Shown: in pieces, positions 52,419 through 61,671 of the stretch
Layout of the letters: each line of letters begins with the position of its first letter
Position numbering within the stretch: position 1 is the first letter of the stretch
Assembly: GCF_000018045.1 (NCBI RefSeq)
Contig: NC_009792.1
Span: 3,162,001-3,226,000, forward strand
Length of the DNA: 64,000 nucleotides
From: Citrobacter koseri ATCC BAA-895
GTDB taxonomy: Bacteria > Pseudomonadota > Gammaproteobacteria > Enterobacterales > Enterobacteriaceae
Direction of reading: 5' to 3'
Program-made: the position numbers and the translations under genes
Notes under the pieces: model-generated
Databases searched by the model: none
Told to the model about the DNA's origin: nothing
What the model saw: only the letters and a program-made list of their open reading frames with translations

Positions 52419-52583
52419 TCACTCAATCTGATCCCGTCGCAGCCCCACATCCTTTAACTGTTCATCGTTCATGCGTTGCAATACACGCTGCGTCTGCGCC
52501 CGCAGTCGCCATCTTTTTATTGCTCGCCAGACCTGAACAAAACCAATAAACGGCTGTTTTGCGCGATTCTCGTGAAATTCCAT
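52419..52583 (-). CDS. yjiS: YjiS, DUF1127 small protein
   Basis: 54 residues from the ATG at 52583 (MEFHENRAKQPFIGFVQVWRAI), E. coli YjiS length. The DUF1127 domain is visible as TQRVLQRMNDEQLKDVGLRRDQIE. DUF1127 proteins are small, basic and often RNA- or regulator-binding; the role of YjiS is unknown. The frame is open upstream but only the internal ATG gives the family length. It is divergent from yjiR and has its own terminator. Confidence 0.9.
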   Translation of the reverse strand: MEFHENRAKQPFIGFVQVWRAIKRWRLRAQTQRVLQRMNDEQLKDVGLRRDQIE

Positions 52584-52760
52584 ACTCCACCTCCCCACCT
52601 GGTCAGAGGCTTTATCTTCCCGGATCTTCACCACCACAATACAGATTCAAAAAATACTTTTCTTTGCCATACAGATTGGCTAAAACGGTATCTGAACGCG
52701 ATTTCGACCACCGTTCTGTACTGGTTTTTCCATCTGTATGGCAAGAGTGAGGGATACAGC

Positions 52761-54173
52761 ATGACGCGTTACCAACATCTGGCTAATCTGCTGGCCGAGC
52801 GTATTGAGCAAGGGCTGTATCGCCACGGGGAAAAATTGCCCTCGGTGCGTAGCCTGAGTCAGGAGCATGGGGTGAGCATCAGTACCGTACAGCAGGCATA
52901 TCAGACGCTGGAGACGTTGCAGCTCATCACTCCACAGCCGCGCTCCGGCTACTTTGTCGCCCCACGCAAGGCGCAACCGCCGGTGCCGCTGATGTCACGC
53001 CCGGTACAGCGACCGGTAGAGATCACCCAGTGGGATCAGGTGCTGGACATGCTGGAAGGGCACAACGACAAATCAATTATTCCTTTCAGCAGCGGCGTCC
53101 CCGATATCCACCAACCCAGCCTGAAACCGCTCTGGCGCGAACTAAGCCGCGTGGCGCAACATAACCTGGGGGCGGTGCTGGGCTACGATGAACTGGCCGG
53201 ATACCGCGAACTGCGGGAACAGATCGCCCGCCTGATGCTTGACAGCGGTTCGGTCGTCAGCGCTGATGATATCGTTATCACCAACGGTAGCCAGAGCGGT
53301 TTGTCGCTGGCGCTGCTGACCGTCTGCCAGGCGGGTGATATTGTCGCCGTCGAATCCCCCGCCTATTACGGCACCATGCAGCTCCTGCGCGGCTTAGGAA
53401 TAAAAGTCATTGAAATCCCGACCGACCCGGATACCGGTATCAGTATTGAAGCGCTGGAACTGGCGCTGGATCAATGGCCGATTAAAGGGGTTATCCTCGT
53501 ACCAAACTGCAATAATCCCCTCGGGTTTATTATGCCGGACGCACGCAAACGGGCAGTGCTCAGCCTCGCGCAGCGCCACGATATTGTGATTTTTGAAGAT
53601 GACGTGTATGGCGAGCTGGCGACGGATTACCCTCGCCCCCACACCATCCACTCCTGGGATATCGATGGTCGGGTGCTATTGTGCAGTTCGTTTACCAAAT
53701 CCGTCGCGCCGGGCCTGCGCGTAGGCTGGGTCGCTCCGGGTCGTTACCACGATCGTCTGCTGCATATGAAATACGCCGTCATCGGCACCAACGTTCCCGC
53801 CACGCAGCTGGCGGCGGCCACCTTCGTCCGCGAGGGCCACTATCACCGTCATGTCCGGCGAATGCGCCAGATCTACCAGCGCAACATGGAGATCTATACC
53901 TGCTGGGTACGCGAATATTTTCCCTGCGGGATCTGCGTCACCCGACCAAAAGGCGGCTTTATGCTATGGGTCGAGCTGCCGGAGCATATCGATATGGTCT
54001 GCGTCGCCAGACAGCTATGCCGCCTGAAAATCCAGGTCGCGCCGGGGTCACTGTTTTCCGCCTCCGGGAAGTATCGCAACTGCGTGCGCATCAACTGTGC
54101 GTTACCGCCGAACGAGAAACATCGTGAAGTGATGCAAAAACTTGGAGAGGCGGTGAAAGTGGCGATGGAATAA
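52761..54173 (+). CDS. yjiR: YjiR, MocR-type (GntR plus aminotransferase) regulator
   Basis: 470 residues from the ATG at 52761 (MTRYQHLANLLAERIEQGLY), E. coli length. An N-terminal GntR winged helix (about 5-70, EKLPSVRSLSQEHGVSISTVQQAYQTL) is fused to an aminotransferase-like fold that binds PLP: NGSQSGLSLALL, NCNNPLGF, DDVYGEL and the PLP-lysine in SSFTKSVAPGLRVGW. The target genes are not known; mdtM or yjiS are candidates by position only. An apparent longer frame starts at 52476. Confidence 0.93.
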   Translation: MTRYQHLANLLAERIEQGLYRHGEKLPSVRSLSQEHGVSISTVQQAYQTLETLQLITPQPRSGYFVAPRKAQPPVPLMSRPVQRPVEITQWDQVLDMLEGHNDKSIIPFSSGVPDIHQPSLKPLWRELSRVAQHNLGAVLGYDELAGYRELREQIARLMLDSGSVVSADDIVITNGSQSGLSLALLTVCQAGDIVAVESPAYYGTMQLLRGLGIKVIEIPTDPDTGISIEALELALDQWPIKGVILVPNCNNPLGFIMPDARKRAVLSLAQRHDIVIFEDDVYGELATDYPRPHTIHSWDIDGRVLLCSSFTKSVAPGLRVGWVAPGRYHDRLLHMKYAVIGTNVPATQLAAATFVREGHYHRHVRRMRQIYQRNMEIYTCWVREYFPCGICVTRPKGGFMLWVELPEHIDMVCVARQLCRLKIQVAPGSLFSASGKYRNCVRINCALPPNEKHREVMQKLGEAVKVAME

Positions 54174-54204
54174 GCCCGCCCGGCAGAACGGCGTTTACCG
54201 GGCC
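54174..54204. terminator. Hairpin/degenerate REP after yjiR
   Basis: CGCCCGG...CCGGGCC inverted repeat between the convergent yjiR and rpn genes. No long T-run, so its role is uncertain. Confidence 0.4.
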
Positions 54205-54228
54205 TGTGATGCGCTGGCGAATATGTGT

Positions 54229-54414
54229 TTAGTGGTTCAGTGCGATAACCTCTTCAACAGCAAGTCCGGTGATACGTAAAACCGTATCGCGATCGATGCC
54301 GTCTTCCAGCATTGTACGCGCGATACGCTGCGCCTCAGCCCGTTGGCCTTGCTGTAAGCCTTGCTGCATACCCTCCTGGCGACCCGCTTCATGTAATCGT
54401 TCAGCTATCGTCAT
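54229..54414 (-). CDS. Predicted intragenic small protein Rpn-S (C-terminal tail of Rpn)
   Basis: In frame within rpn, an ATG at 54414 is preceded by AAGGAG (54426-54421 on the minus strand) with exactly 6 nt spacing, a near-ideal ribosome-binding site deep inside a gene. Translation would give 61 residues, MTIAERLHEAGRQEGM through EEVIALNH, the tail without the nuclease domain. Work on E. coli Rpn proteins describes such small forms as antitoxins of the full-length DNase. Expression here is inference. Confidence 0.65.
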   Translation of the reverse strand: MTIAERLHEAGRQEGMQQGLQQGQRAEAQRIARTMLEDGIDRDTVLRITGLAVEEVIALNH

Positions 54415-55143
54415 CAGACTCTCCTTGTGTTGGGGGGAACGTTCGGCCACCTCGTGAATAAACTGGCTAAAACGAGATGCATCGCCGCACTGCATCATAT
54501 AATTAAACAGCACTTTAAGCTGGCTGTCGGTAGTGTATCCCATCACCAAAAGTGAGGCCAGTTGCTCCACCAGCCCCATCAGGTCACGCTGGCGGATATG
54601 TTTTTGTATCAACTCCAGCAAGGCAATACGCCGATGTTGCATGATCTCACTATCCGGCGTCACGGTGATATCCACCAGCGGAAAGGCCGCAGCATAAAGC
54701 CGCCTCGCCAGTTCCGGGTCGGCAAACTCATCCAGCCAGCATAAGGAATAGGGATAGGGGCTGTCGATACCGTGATAAAACAACATCGGCACCACCAGAG
54801 GGAGTCGTTTATGCCCGGCATCCAGGTGATGTTGCATCGCGGCAATCGCATAACGCATCAAACGAAACGCCATATGCGCATCCGGTGAACTCTGATGCTC
54901 AATCACAACATAAATATAGCCATCTCCCCCTGTCGTTTTCAGCGACCAGAGCACATCAGAATAATAAGCGCGCAAATCCTCCTCGATAAAGCTCCCGGAC
55001 TCCAGCTTCAGCGTGCTCAAGTCACAAAGCTCAAGCAGCGCAAGAGGAAGATGGATTTCAAGAAAATCACGTGCGGTGTTGGGGTGACATAAAAACGTTT
55101 TGAAAACCGCATCATGCGGAGTGGATGTCGTTCCTTTTTTCAT
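54229..55143 (-). CDS. Rpn-family PD-(D/E)XK nuclease (recombination-promoting nuclease/transposase_31)
   Basis: 304 residues from the ATG at 55143 (MKKGTTSTPHDAVFKTFLCHPNTARDF); an ATG at 55167 would add 8. The catalytic core shows SDVLWSL (D63) and YVVIEHQSS (E82, Q84), the PD-(D/E)XK pattern, followed by LPLVVPMLFYHG. The C-terminal tail is a low-complexity QQG-rich segment and a small helical domain (RTMLEDGIDRDTVLRITGLAVEEV). It corresponds by position to E. coli rpnD (yjiP/yjiQ), which I recall as broken there; here it is intact. An internal start makes the tail separately (see 54229-54414). Confidence 0.88.
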   Translation of the reverse strand: MKKGTTSTPHDAVFKTFLCHPNTARDFLEIHLPLALLELCDLSTLKLESGSFIEEDLRAYYSDVLWSLKTTGGDGYIYVVIEHQSSPDAHMAFRLMRYAIAAMQHHLDAGHKRLPLVVPMLFYHGIDSPYPYSLCWLDEFADPELARRLYAAAFPLVDITVTPDSEIMQHRRIALLELIQKHIRQRDLMGLVEQLASLLVMGYTTDSQLKVLFNYMMQCGDASRFSQFIHEVAERSPQHKESLMTIAERLHEAGRQEGMQQGLQQGQRAEAQRIARTMLEDGIDRDTVLRITGLAVEEVIALNH

Positions 55144-55344
55144 GGCAATCCATCGCGTGTTAAACAACCCGGCGTCACCTTACCTTGTCAGGATGCCAAC
55201 GACATTCGGTATTATGCGTTGCTGCGAGGCGCTATCAACGATAAATTCACCTTTCTGCAAGGCGTACATTTTTTCTGAATACGCCACGCAGAAATGTTTC
55301 ACTGTACCCGTTCTGGGTTTTCTCCGACATGGAGTGCGATTTAT

Positions 55345-56586
55345 ATGCAACGGATACGTCAATTCTTCTCCCGGCGCGCGACAACGCTATTTTTCCCGAT
55401 GGCGCTGATTCTGTACGACTTTGCCGCCTATCTGTCGACGGATTTGATTCAACCGGGCATCATCCATGTCGTGCATGATTTCAATGCCGATGTCAGCCTG
55501 GCTCCGGCATCCGTCAGTCTCTATCTGGCCGGAGGGATGGCATTGCAGTGGTTGCTCGGCCCGCTTTCCGACCGGATTGGCCGCCGACCGGTGCTGATTA
55601 CGGGCGCGCTTATTTTCACCGTTGCCTGCGCCGCCACACTCCTTACAACGTCAATGACACAGTTTCTGGTCGCGCGTTTCATTCAGGGCACCAGCATCTG
55701 TTTTATCGCCACGGTCGGTTACGTTACCGTGCAGGAAGCCTTCGGCCAGACCAAAGCCATAAAACTGATGGCGATCATCACCTCAATAGTCCTGGTTGCG
55801 CCGGTTATCGGCCCGCTCTCAGGCGCTGCGCTAATGCACTTTGTTCACTGGAAAGCCCTGTTCGGCATTATTGCGCTGATGGGGCTGATCGCCCTGTGCG
55901 GCCTGGCGCTGGCGATGCCAGAGACGGTACAACGCGGCGCAGCGCCGTTTAGCATTCCCGCTGTCCTCCGCGATTTTCGCCACGTCTTTCACAACCGGAT
56001 TTTCCTCTTCGGCGCCGCAACGCTTTCGCTGAGCTACATCCCGCTAATGAGTTGGGTGGCGGTCTCGCCAGTAATCTTAATCGATGCGGGCGGCATGACC
56101 ACCGCGCAGTTCGCCTGGGCGCAGGTGCCGGTGTTTGGCGCGGTAATCATCGCCAATATGATGGTCGCTCGGGTTGTGAAAGATCCCGGCGATCCGCGTT
56201 TTATCTGGCGCGCGCCGCCGATACAGCTTGTCGGTCTGGCCATCCTGATCGCAGGAAATCTGTTGTGGCCTCATGTCTGGCTGTGGTCAGTGCTGGGCAC
56301 CAGTCTGTACGCTTTCGGGATCGGGATGATTTTCTCGACGTTGTTCCGCTTTACGCTGTTTTCCAACACTCTGCCTAAAGGCACCGTCTCAGCATCGCTG
56401 AATATCGTCATCCTGACAGTCATGGCCGTCGCTATCGAAGTCGGACGCGGGCTGTGGTTTAACGGCGGCAAGATTCCGTTTCATCTGCTGGCGGTGGTGG
56501 CAGGAATTGCGGCGGTGTTCACATTGAAAGGGCTATTACAGCGCGTGCGTCAGTATGAGGTAACAAAACTGGCAACTGAGAAATAA
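55345..56586 (+). CDS. mdtM: MdtM, MFS multidrug/bile-salt/alkali antiporter
   Basis: 413 residues from the ATG at 55345; E. coli MdtM is 410. A 12-segment major facilitator drug:H+ antiporter. After a short basic N-terminus (RIRQFFSRRATT) comes TM1 with FFPMALILYDFAAYLSTDL, carrying the Asp used in proton coupling, then the loop motif GPLSDRIGRRPVLI and motif C-like VAPVIGPLSGAALM. It exports cationic drugs and bile salts and helps alkaline pH tolerance in E. coli. It is followed by a strong terminator. Confidence 0.95.
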   Translation: MQRIRQFFSRRATTLFFPMALILYDFAAYLSTDLIQPGIIHVVHDFNADVSLAPASVSLYLAGGMALQWLLGPLSDRIGRRPVLITGALIFTVACAATLLTTSMTQFLVARFIQGTSICFIATVGYVTVQEAFGQTKAIKLMAIITSIVLVAPVIGPLSGAALMHFVHWKALFGIIALMGLIALCGLALAMPETVQRGAAPFSIPAVLRDFRHVFHNRIFLFGAATLSLSYIPLMSWVAVSPVILIDAGGMTTAQFAWAQVPVFGAVIIANMMVARVVKDPGDPRFIWRAPPIQLVGLAILIAGNLLWPHVWLWSVLGTSLYAFGIGMIFSTLFRFTLFSNTLPKGTVSASLNIVILTVMAVAIEVGRGLWFNGGKIPFHLLAVVAGIAAVFTLKGLLQRVRQYEVTKLATEK

Positions 56587-56623
56587 ACTCATGCCTGATG
56601 GCGCTACGCTTATCTGCGCCGAC

Positions 56624-56655
56624 AGCAGGCCCCGCTATACGGGGCCTGCTTTTTT
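56624..56655 (+). terminator. mdtM terminator
   Basis: AGCAGGCCCC-gctatac-GGGGCCTGCT followed by TTTTT. It ends at the stop codon of the convergent lyase gene and follows a partial REP (56591-56620). Confidence 0.9.
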
Positions 56656-57844
56656 AAGCGATACGCGCAAACCCGGCGTCCAGGTCTGCGATAAGGTCGC
56701 CCACATCTTCCAGCCCGATATGCACCCTGACCAGCGTGCCGCTGAAATCCACATCGCCAGCAGGACGGATACTGTTCAGCTCTTCCGGTTGGTTCGCCAG
56801 AATCAACGACTCAAATCCGCCCCATGAGTAGGCCATATGGAACAGCGAGAAGTTATCGAGGAAATTTGCCATCTGCTCATCGGTCAACCGCTTTTTCAGC
56901 ACAAATGAAAACAGGCCGGAGCTACCGGAAAAGTCACGCCGGAAGTACTCATGTCCAGGGCACTCCGGCAGCGCCGGGTGGTTCACTCGCGCCACTTCCG
57001 GGCGAGCCGACAGCCAGCGGGCAATCTGAATACTGCTCTCCTGGTGCTGCTTCAGGCGAACTGACAGCGTGCGTAAACCGCGGCTGCCGTTATAAGCAGT
57101 ATCAGCATCCAGCGTCTGCCCCATCAGATAAGAGTTCTCCCGCAGACGATCCCAGCAGCGGGCGTTAGACACCGCTGTTCCCAGCATACCGTCGGAATGG
57201 CCGATGGTGTATTTAGTACCCGCCTGAATTGAAATGTCCACACCGTAGTCGAGCGCCTTAAACAGCACGCCGGCCGCCCAGGTATTGTCGATCATAATGA
57301 CAATCTCCGGGTTCACCGCACGGATCGCCTTCACCATGCCCGGTACATCCTGAACTTCCATAGTGATGGAACTGGGTGATTCGAGGAACACCACTTTGGT
57401 CTCCGGGCGGATCAAATCGACAATGCCCGCGCCAATCAGCGGATCGTAATACGTCGTTGATACATCAAACTTGCTCAGAATCTTATTGCAAAAGTCCTGC
57501 GTGGGTTCATAGGCCGCACCGGTCATCAGGAGATGATCGCCGCCCTGCACAAAGGCGAGAATCGCATTCGTCACCGCCGCTGCGCCGCAAGGATAGAGCG
57601 CACAGCCAACGCCGCCTTCCAGCTCACTCATCGCCTTCTGAAACGCGAAGTGGGTATAAGTACCACGGCGACCATAGAACAGCTCGCCGTTCGCACGATT
57701 GGCCGTCGCAAATTTTTTGTCCTTCACGGTATCAAACACCAGTGAAGAAGCGCGCTGGATCACCGGGTTCACCGCTCCCTGGGTATAACGTTTGTCGCGT
57801 CCGGCGATAATTAACTGCGTGTCGAGCTTAACTGAATCTTTCAT
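56654..57844 (-). CDS. Cystathionine beta-lyase-like PLP enzyme (MetC family)
   Basis: 396 residues of the Cys/Met-metabolism PLP family. Core motifs: LFYGRRGTYTHFAFQKAMSELEGG, the substrate-contacting Tyr/Arg (YGRRGT), DNTWAAG, and the PLP-lysine in QAGTKYTIGHSDGM. Resembles MetC and related beta- or gamma-lyases cleaving cystathionine, cystine or methionine. The true metC maps elsewhere in enterobacteria, so this would be a second copy. It is co-oriented with a symporter 19 bp upstream, suggesting uptake and breakdown of a sulfur amino acid. Confidence 0.85.
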   Translation of the reverse strand: MKDSVKLDTQLIIAGRDKRYTQGAVNPVIQRASSLVFDTVKDKKFATANRANGELFYGRRGTYTHFAFQKAMSELEGGVGCALYPCGAAAVTNAILAFVQGGDHLLMTGAAYEPTQDFCNKILSKFDVSTTYYDPLIGAGIVDLIRPETKVVFLESPSSITMEVQDVPGMVKAIRAVNPEIVIMIDNTWAAGVLFKALDYGVDISIQAGTKYTIGHSDGMLGTAVSNARCWDRLRENSYLMGQTLDADTAYNGSRGLRTLSVRLKQHQESSIQIARWLSARPEVARVNHPALPECPGHEYFRRDFSGSSGLFSFVLKKRLTDEQMANFLDNFSLFHMAYSWGGFESLILANQPEELNSIRPAGDVDFSGTLVRVHIGLEDVGDLIADLDAGFARIA

Positions 57845-57863
57845 AACGTCTCCTGTTACATCC

Positions 57864-59114
57864 TTAATCCATGCGGAAAGCCGGGACTACTGCGTCCGTG
57901 GTGTTGATATCAGCGTTCATCGGTTTCTTTCCGGCGAAGCGCTCCACAATCTGCGCCGCGTTCAAATCATGAATTACGTTGATAAGCGTTGCTGGCGCAT
58001 CCGTAATCGTGCCCAGCACCACCAGCATTGGAATGGCCTCCATCGGCAACCCCAGCGTGGTGACAATAAAGATCTCACCGAGGAATGCGCCGCCAGGGAC
58101 GCCGCCGACGATAATCGCCGAAAGTACGGCAATCAGCATCGTCAGGAAGAACGTTTCGGTGGTGAACTCCATGCCTAAAACGGAATAGATAAAAACAATC
58201 TTCAGTGCGGCAATCATCGCCACGCCGCCCTTATTGAGGTTAACCAGCAGCGGGATGGAGACATCAACGATTTCCGGGTTAATGCCCATCGCCTTACCCG
58301 CACGCAGAGTCACCGGCAGCGTGCCGAGCGAGGAACACGTCCCCAGCGCGGTCACCGAAGGTTCAATGGCGTTACGCCAGAAGGCCTTCACCGCAGGTAG
58401 CCCGCCGCCAATGTAGGAGTAAAGAACAGAACCGAAGATGTAGTAAACCAGCGTAGCAACCATGAACAGGCCGATAGCCCGGGCAAAGGTCAGCAACAGG
58501 CCGGAGTCCTGACTGGCCATCGTCGCAGCGAAGTAACAGCCGAGGCCGATGGGAGCCACCTTCATGATGATCGCCACAATCTTCATGATCACCGTGTTGG
58601 CGTCTTCCAGCAGTGAGGCGATGCGTTTGCCCGCCTGTTCTGACTGCCCAATGGCGATCCCGGCGATAATCGCCATCACGATCAGCGCCAGAATATTCGA
58701 TTTAGAAAACAGTCCGATAAAGTCGCTGGTGGTGATCATACTGACAAAATCCATCTTGCCGCTGCCCGCCTGCACGGATTGCGAAAGATCGATAGTCACC
58801 CCCTGCGCCGGGTTATACCAGAGCGCGAGCGCCACAATTCCGGCGGCCGGAATAAAAGCCATCGCGATAGAGACGATAAAGATAATCGCCATAATGCGTC
58901 CCAGACGTTTCAGGTCGGTCATGCTGGCGATAGAAGACATTACGCTGATCCCCACCAGCGGAACGATAATCATAAATAACAGGTTCAGGAAAATCTGACC
59001 TATCGGCTGGAGTTGACTTGCAAACGTCGGAGCATAAATACCTAATAAGCCGCCGACAACCAGAGCGAGTAATAAAATAAGTGAAGATCTGTAGGGTTCG
59101 AGTCGTGACCACAT
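57864..59114 (-). CDS. Dicarboxylate/amino acid:cation symporter (DAACS, GltP/DctA family)
   Basis: 416 residues from the ATG at 59114, with aaggtg upstream; a GTG at 59123 is the alternative. About eight membrane helices plus two re-entrant loops. The serine-rich loop appears as TALGTCSSLGTLPVTL and the C-terminal substrate region as GGVPGGAFLGEIFIVTTLGLPM...TDAPATLINVIHD. Family members carry glutamate, aspartate, C4-dicarboxylates, serine or cystine. The neighbouring lyase makes a sulfur amino acid a fair guess. First gene of a two-gene operon divergent from a LysR gene. Confidence 0.88.
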   Translation of the reverse strand: MWSRLEPYRSSLILLLALVVGGLLGIYAPTFASQLQPIGQIFLNLLFMIIVPLVGISVMSSIASMTDLKRLGRIMAIIFIVSIAMAFIPAAGIVALALWYNPAQGVTIDLSQSVQAGSGKMDFVSMITTSDFIGLFSKSNILALIVMAIIAGIAIGQSEQAGKRIASLLEDANTVIMKIVAIIMKVAPIGLGCYFAATMASQDSGLLLTFARAIGLFMVATLVYYIFGSVLYSYIGGGLPAVKAFWRNAIEPSVTALGTCSSLGTLPVTLRAGKAMGINPEIVDVSIPLLVNLNKGGVAMIAALKIVFIYSVLGMEFTTETFFLTMLIAVLSAIIVGGVPGGAFLGEIFIVTTLGLPMEAIPMLVVLGTITDAPATLINVIHDLNAAQIVERFAGKKPMNADINTTDAVVPAFRMD

Positions 59115-59340
59115 AACAGGCACCTTTTAATTTAAATTATATTAAATGAGATTAAATTCACAATTTTTCGCGTTCTTTCTTTTGCCTCCTGTTTAATTTG
59201 TGACATAACTCACTTAAGTTGTTATTTTTTCATTTTGTCAGCAAGTTATTTCCTATGATTCAATAGTTGCATGTTTCAAACGCGAATGTAACGGCCTATT
59301 CGTACCGTTTTTGCAAATCACTTGTGAATAAAAGGAAACA

Positions 59341-60267
59341 ATGAACACATCCATTTCCCTGAAGCATTTAGAGTTTTTTATCAAGATTGTGGATTGCGGT
59401 GGATTATCTGAAGCCGCTGCCCAGCTTAACGTGTCACCTTCAGCGGTAAGTAAAAGTCTGGCAGCAATGGAAGATACGCTGGGTACAACGTTAATTAAAC
59501 GTACCACCCGCAGTATTACCCTGACCGATGCCGGGCAATATTTATTTAACCGTGCGACTAAATTACTCAACGAGTTTGATGAAACCTTAAATACCACTTC
59601 TGGTTATTATCACAGCCCGCAAGGTGAATTACGCATAACCTGTTCAATTGCCTTTGGATATTCCCGGTTAGTTAATCTGGTGGATAAATACCGTACTCAA
59701 TATCCAGACGTGAATCTCTACATCGACCTCAACGATAATTTTGTGAATCTGAACGAAACGGATTTCGATATCGCTCTGCGCATCTCCACCGCGCCGCCGC
59801 AAAACTATGCCATGCGCAAGCTGGTGCCGATTCGCTGGGCGTGGTGCGCCTCCCCCGGCTATCTGGCGAAAAAAGGGATGCCGCAGCGTCGCGTCGAGCT
59901 GGTGAATCATGATTGCCTGGTCTATCCCGGACTCACCCCAGTGCTTAAAGTGGCGGACGAGCAGGAGCGCCTGCACCAGTTAAAGCTGCATATGCCGATC
60001 CAGGCCAACAGCAGTCTGGTATTGCTAAAATCGGTGCTGGAAGACCAGGGCGTGGCTTATCTGCCGACCTACCTGATTGGCGATCACATCCAGAAGGAGG
60101 AGATCACGCCGCTGATGCTCGACGGCACCATCACCTGCGAAACGCACGCCCTTTATGCGCTCTATTTCCCGAGTAAATACAGCAACCCGAAGGTGCGTTC
60201 GTTTATCGATTTTCTGGTGGCGGAACTGGGAACATTGCCTGCATGGGATAACTGGATCCCGGGATGA
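59341..60267 (+). CDS. LysR-family transcriptional regulator
   Basis: 308 residues. Winged helix-turn-helix at about 5-65 (LKHLEFFIKIVDCGGLSEAAAQLNVSPSAVSKSLAAMEDTLG), then a periplasmic-binding-like effector domain. aaaggaaac precedes the ATG. It is divergent from the symporter-lyase operon across 226 bp, the usual LysR arrangement, so it probably controls that operon in response to its substrate. The gap is AT-rich, with no single obvious T-N11-A site that I can single out. Confidence 0.88.
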   Translation: MNTSISLKHLEFFIKIVDCGGLSEAAAQLNVSPSAVSKSLAAMEDTLGTTLIKRTTRSITLTDAGQYLFNRATKLLNEFDETLNTTSGYYHSPQGELRITCSIAFGYSRLVNLVDKYRTQYPDVNLYIDLNDNFVNLNETDFDIALRISTAPPQNYAMRKLVPIRWAWCASPGYLAKKGMPQRRVELVNHDCLVYPGLTPVLKVADEQERLHQLKLHMPIQANSSLVLLKSVLEDQGVAYLPTYLIGDHIQKEEITPLMLDGTITCETHALYALYFPSKYSNPKVRSFIDFLVAELGTLPAWDNWIPG

Positions 60268-60308
60268 TCTTTTGCACGATCCCCCCGTCTGGCTCTATCC
60301 TTAACGCT

Positions 60309-61589
60309 ATGAATAAAATTGCTGAACTCAAACGCGCCAAACAACTGGCGCTCTCGCTGCTGCTGATTGCCGCCGCCACGTTCATCACGACGCTTTTCCT
60401 GCCGCCAAATTTTTGGGTACTCGGCATTAAAGCCATTGCGGAAGCGGCAATGGTGGGCGCACTGGCGGACTGGTTCGCCGTCGTGGCGCTGTTTCGTCGG
60501 GTGCCGATCCCGTTTATCGCGCAGCATACCGCCATTATCCCGCGTAATAAGGATCGAATCGGCGAAAATCTTGGCCAGTTCGTGCAGGAGAAATTTCTTG
60601 ATACCCAGTCGCTGGTCGCGCTCATTCGCCGTCATGAACCGGCCTTGCTGATCGGCAACTGGTTCAGTCAGCCGGATAACGCCCGGCGGGTTGGGATGCA
60701 TTTGCTGCAAATCATGAGCGGTTTTCTCGAACTGACGGACGACGCCCGTATTCAGCGCCTGCTCAAGCGGGCGGTACACAAAGCGATCGATAAAGTGGAC
60801 TTCTCTGGCACCAGCGCGTTAATGCTGGAGAGCATGACCAAAAACGATCGTCATCAGGTACTGCTGGACACCCTGATCGCGCAGTTGATCGCCCTGCTTC
60901 AGCGCGACAGCTCACGCGCGTTTATCGCACAGCAAATCGTGCGCTGGCTGGAGACGGAACATCCGCTAAAAGCGAAAATTTTACCGACCGAATGGCTGGG
61001 GGAACACAGCGCAGAACTGGTTTCCGATGCGGTGAATTCGTTGCTGGATGATATCAGCCACGACCAGGCGCACCAGATCCGCCATGCCTTCGATCGCGCC
61101 ACTTTTAAGCTGATCGACAAACTCAAAAACGATCCAGAGATGGCCTCCCGGGCGGAAAGCATCAAAGCGTACCTGAAAGAAGATGAGGCGTTTAACCATT
61201 ATCTTGGTGAACTCTGGGCTGATTTACGCCAGTGGCTGAAGGCAGATATTAACGCAGAGGGTTCCCGCGTGAAGCAGCGGATCGCCCATGCCGGGCAATG
61301 GTTCGGCGAAACGCTGGTGGCGGATGATGCCCTTCGCGCTTCGCTCAACGGCCATCTGGAACAGGCTGCGCACCGGGTCGCGCCGGAGTTCGCCGCGTTT
61401 CTGACGCGCCACATCAGCGACACGGTAAAGAGCTGGGATGCCCGCGATATGTCACGCCAGATAGAGCTGAACATCGGCAAAGATTTGCAGTTTATCCGCG
61501 TCAACGGCACGCTGGTCGGCGGCTCCATCGGGCTGGTGTTGTATCTGCTGTCGCAAATACCGTCCCTGCTGACGTTACCCAACTTTTAA
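60309..61589 (+). CDS. yjiN: YjiN, DUF445 inner-membrane protein
   Basis: 426 residues from the ATG at 60309 (MNKIAELKRAKQLALSLLLIAAATF), E. coli length; the open frame starts at 60264 inside the LysR gene end. One or two N-terminal membrane segments (about 11-35 and 36-60), a long helical soluble region, and a C-terminal hydrophobic segment (VNGTLVGGSIGLVLYLLSQIPSL). DUF445 members are of unknown function. It is separated from yjiM by 82 bp. Confidence 0.92.
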   Translation: MNKIAELKRAKQLALSLLLIAAATFITTLFLPPNFWVLGIKAIAEAAMVGALADWFAVVALFRRVPIPFIAQHTAIIPRNKDRIGENLGQFVQEKFLDTQSLVALIRRHEPALLIGNWFSQPDNARRVGMHLLQIMSGFLELTDDARIQRLLKRAVHKAIDKVDFSGTSALMLESMTKNDRHQVLLDTLIAQLIALLQRDSSRAFIAQQIVRWLETEHPLKAKILPTEWLGEHSAELVSDAVNSLLDDISHDQAHQIRHAFDRATFKLIDKLKNDPEMASRAESIKAYLKEDEAFNHYLGELWADLRQWLKADINAEGSRVKQRIAHAGQWFGETLVADDALRASLNGHLEQAAHRVAPEFAAFLTRHISDTVKSWDARDMSRQIELNIGKDLQFIRVNGTLVGGSIGLVLYLLSQIPSLLTLPNF

Positions 61590-61671
61590 GCAGATCAATA
61601 AACACCTTGTTTTTACAGGGTTATAATGCGTGATCTTTTCATTGTCTCCCGTGTTACGGGGAAGGAAAACC

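Noticed and set aside
52476..52760. 95-residue N-terminal extension of YjiR
   Set aside because: It runs antisense across yjiS and its promoter and lacks family similarity; the ATG at 52761 gives the E. coli length.
54229..55143. Rpn gene considered as an insertion-sequence transposase
   Set aside because: No terminal inverted repeats or target duplication seen. The PD-(D/E)XK pattern and stable position next to yjiR fit a resident Rpn gene.
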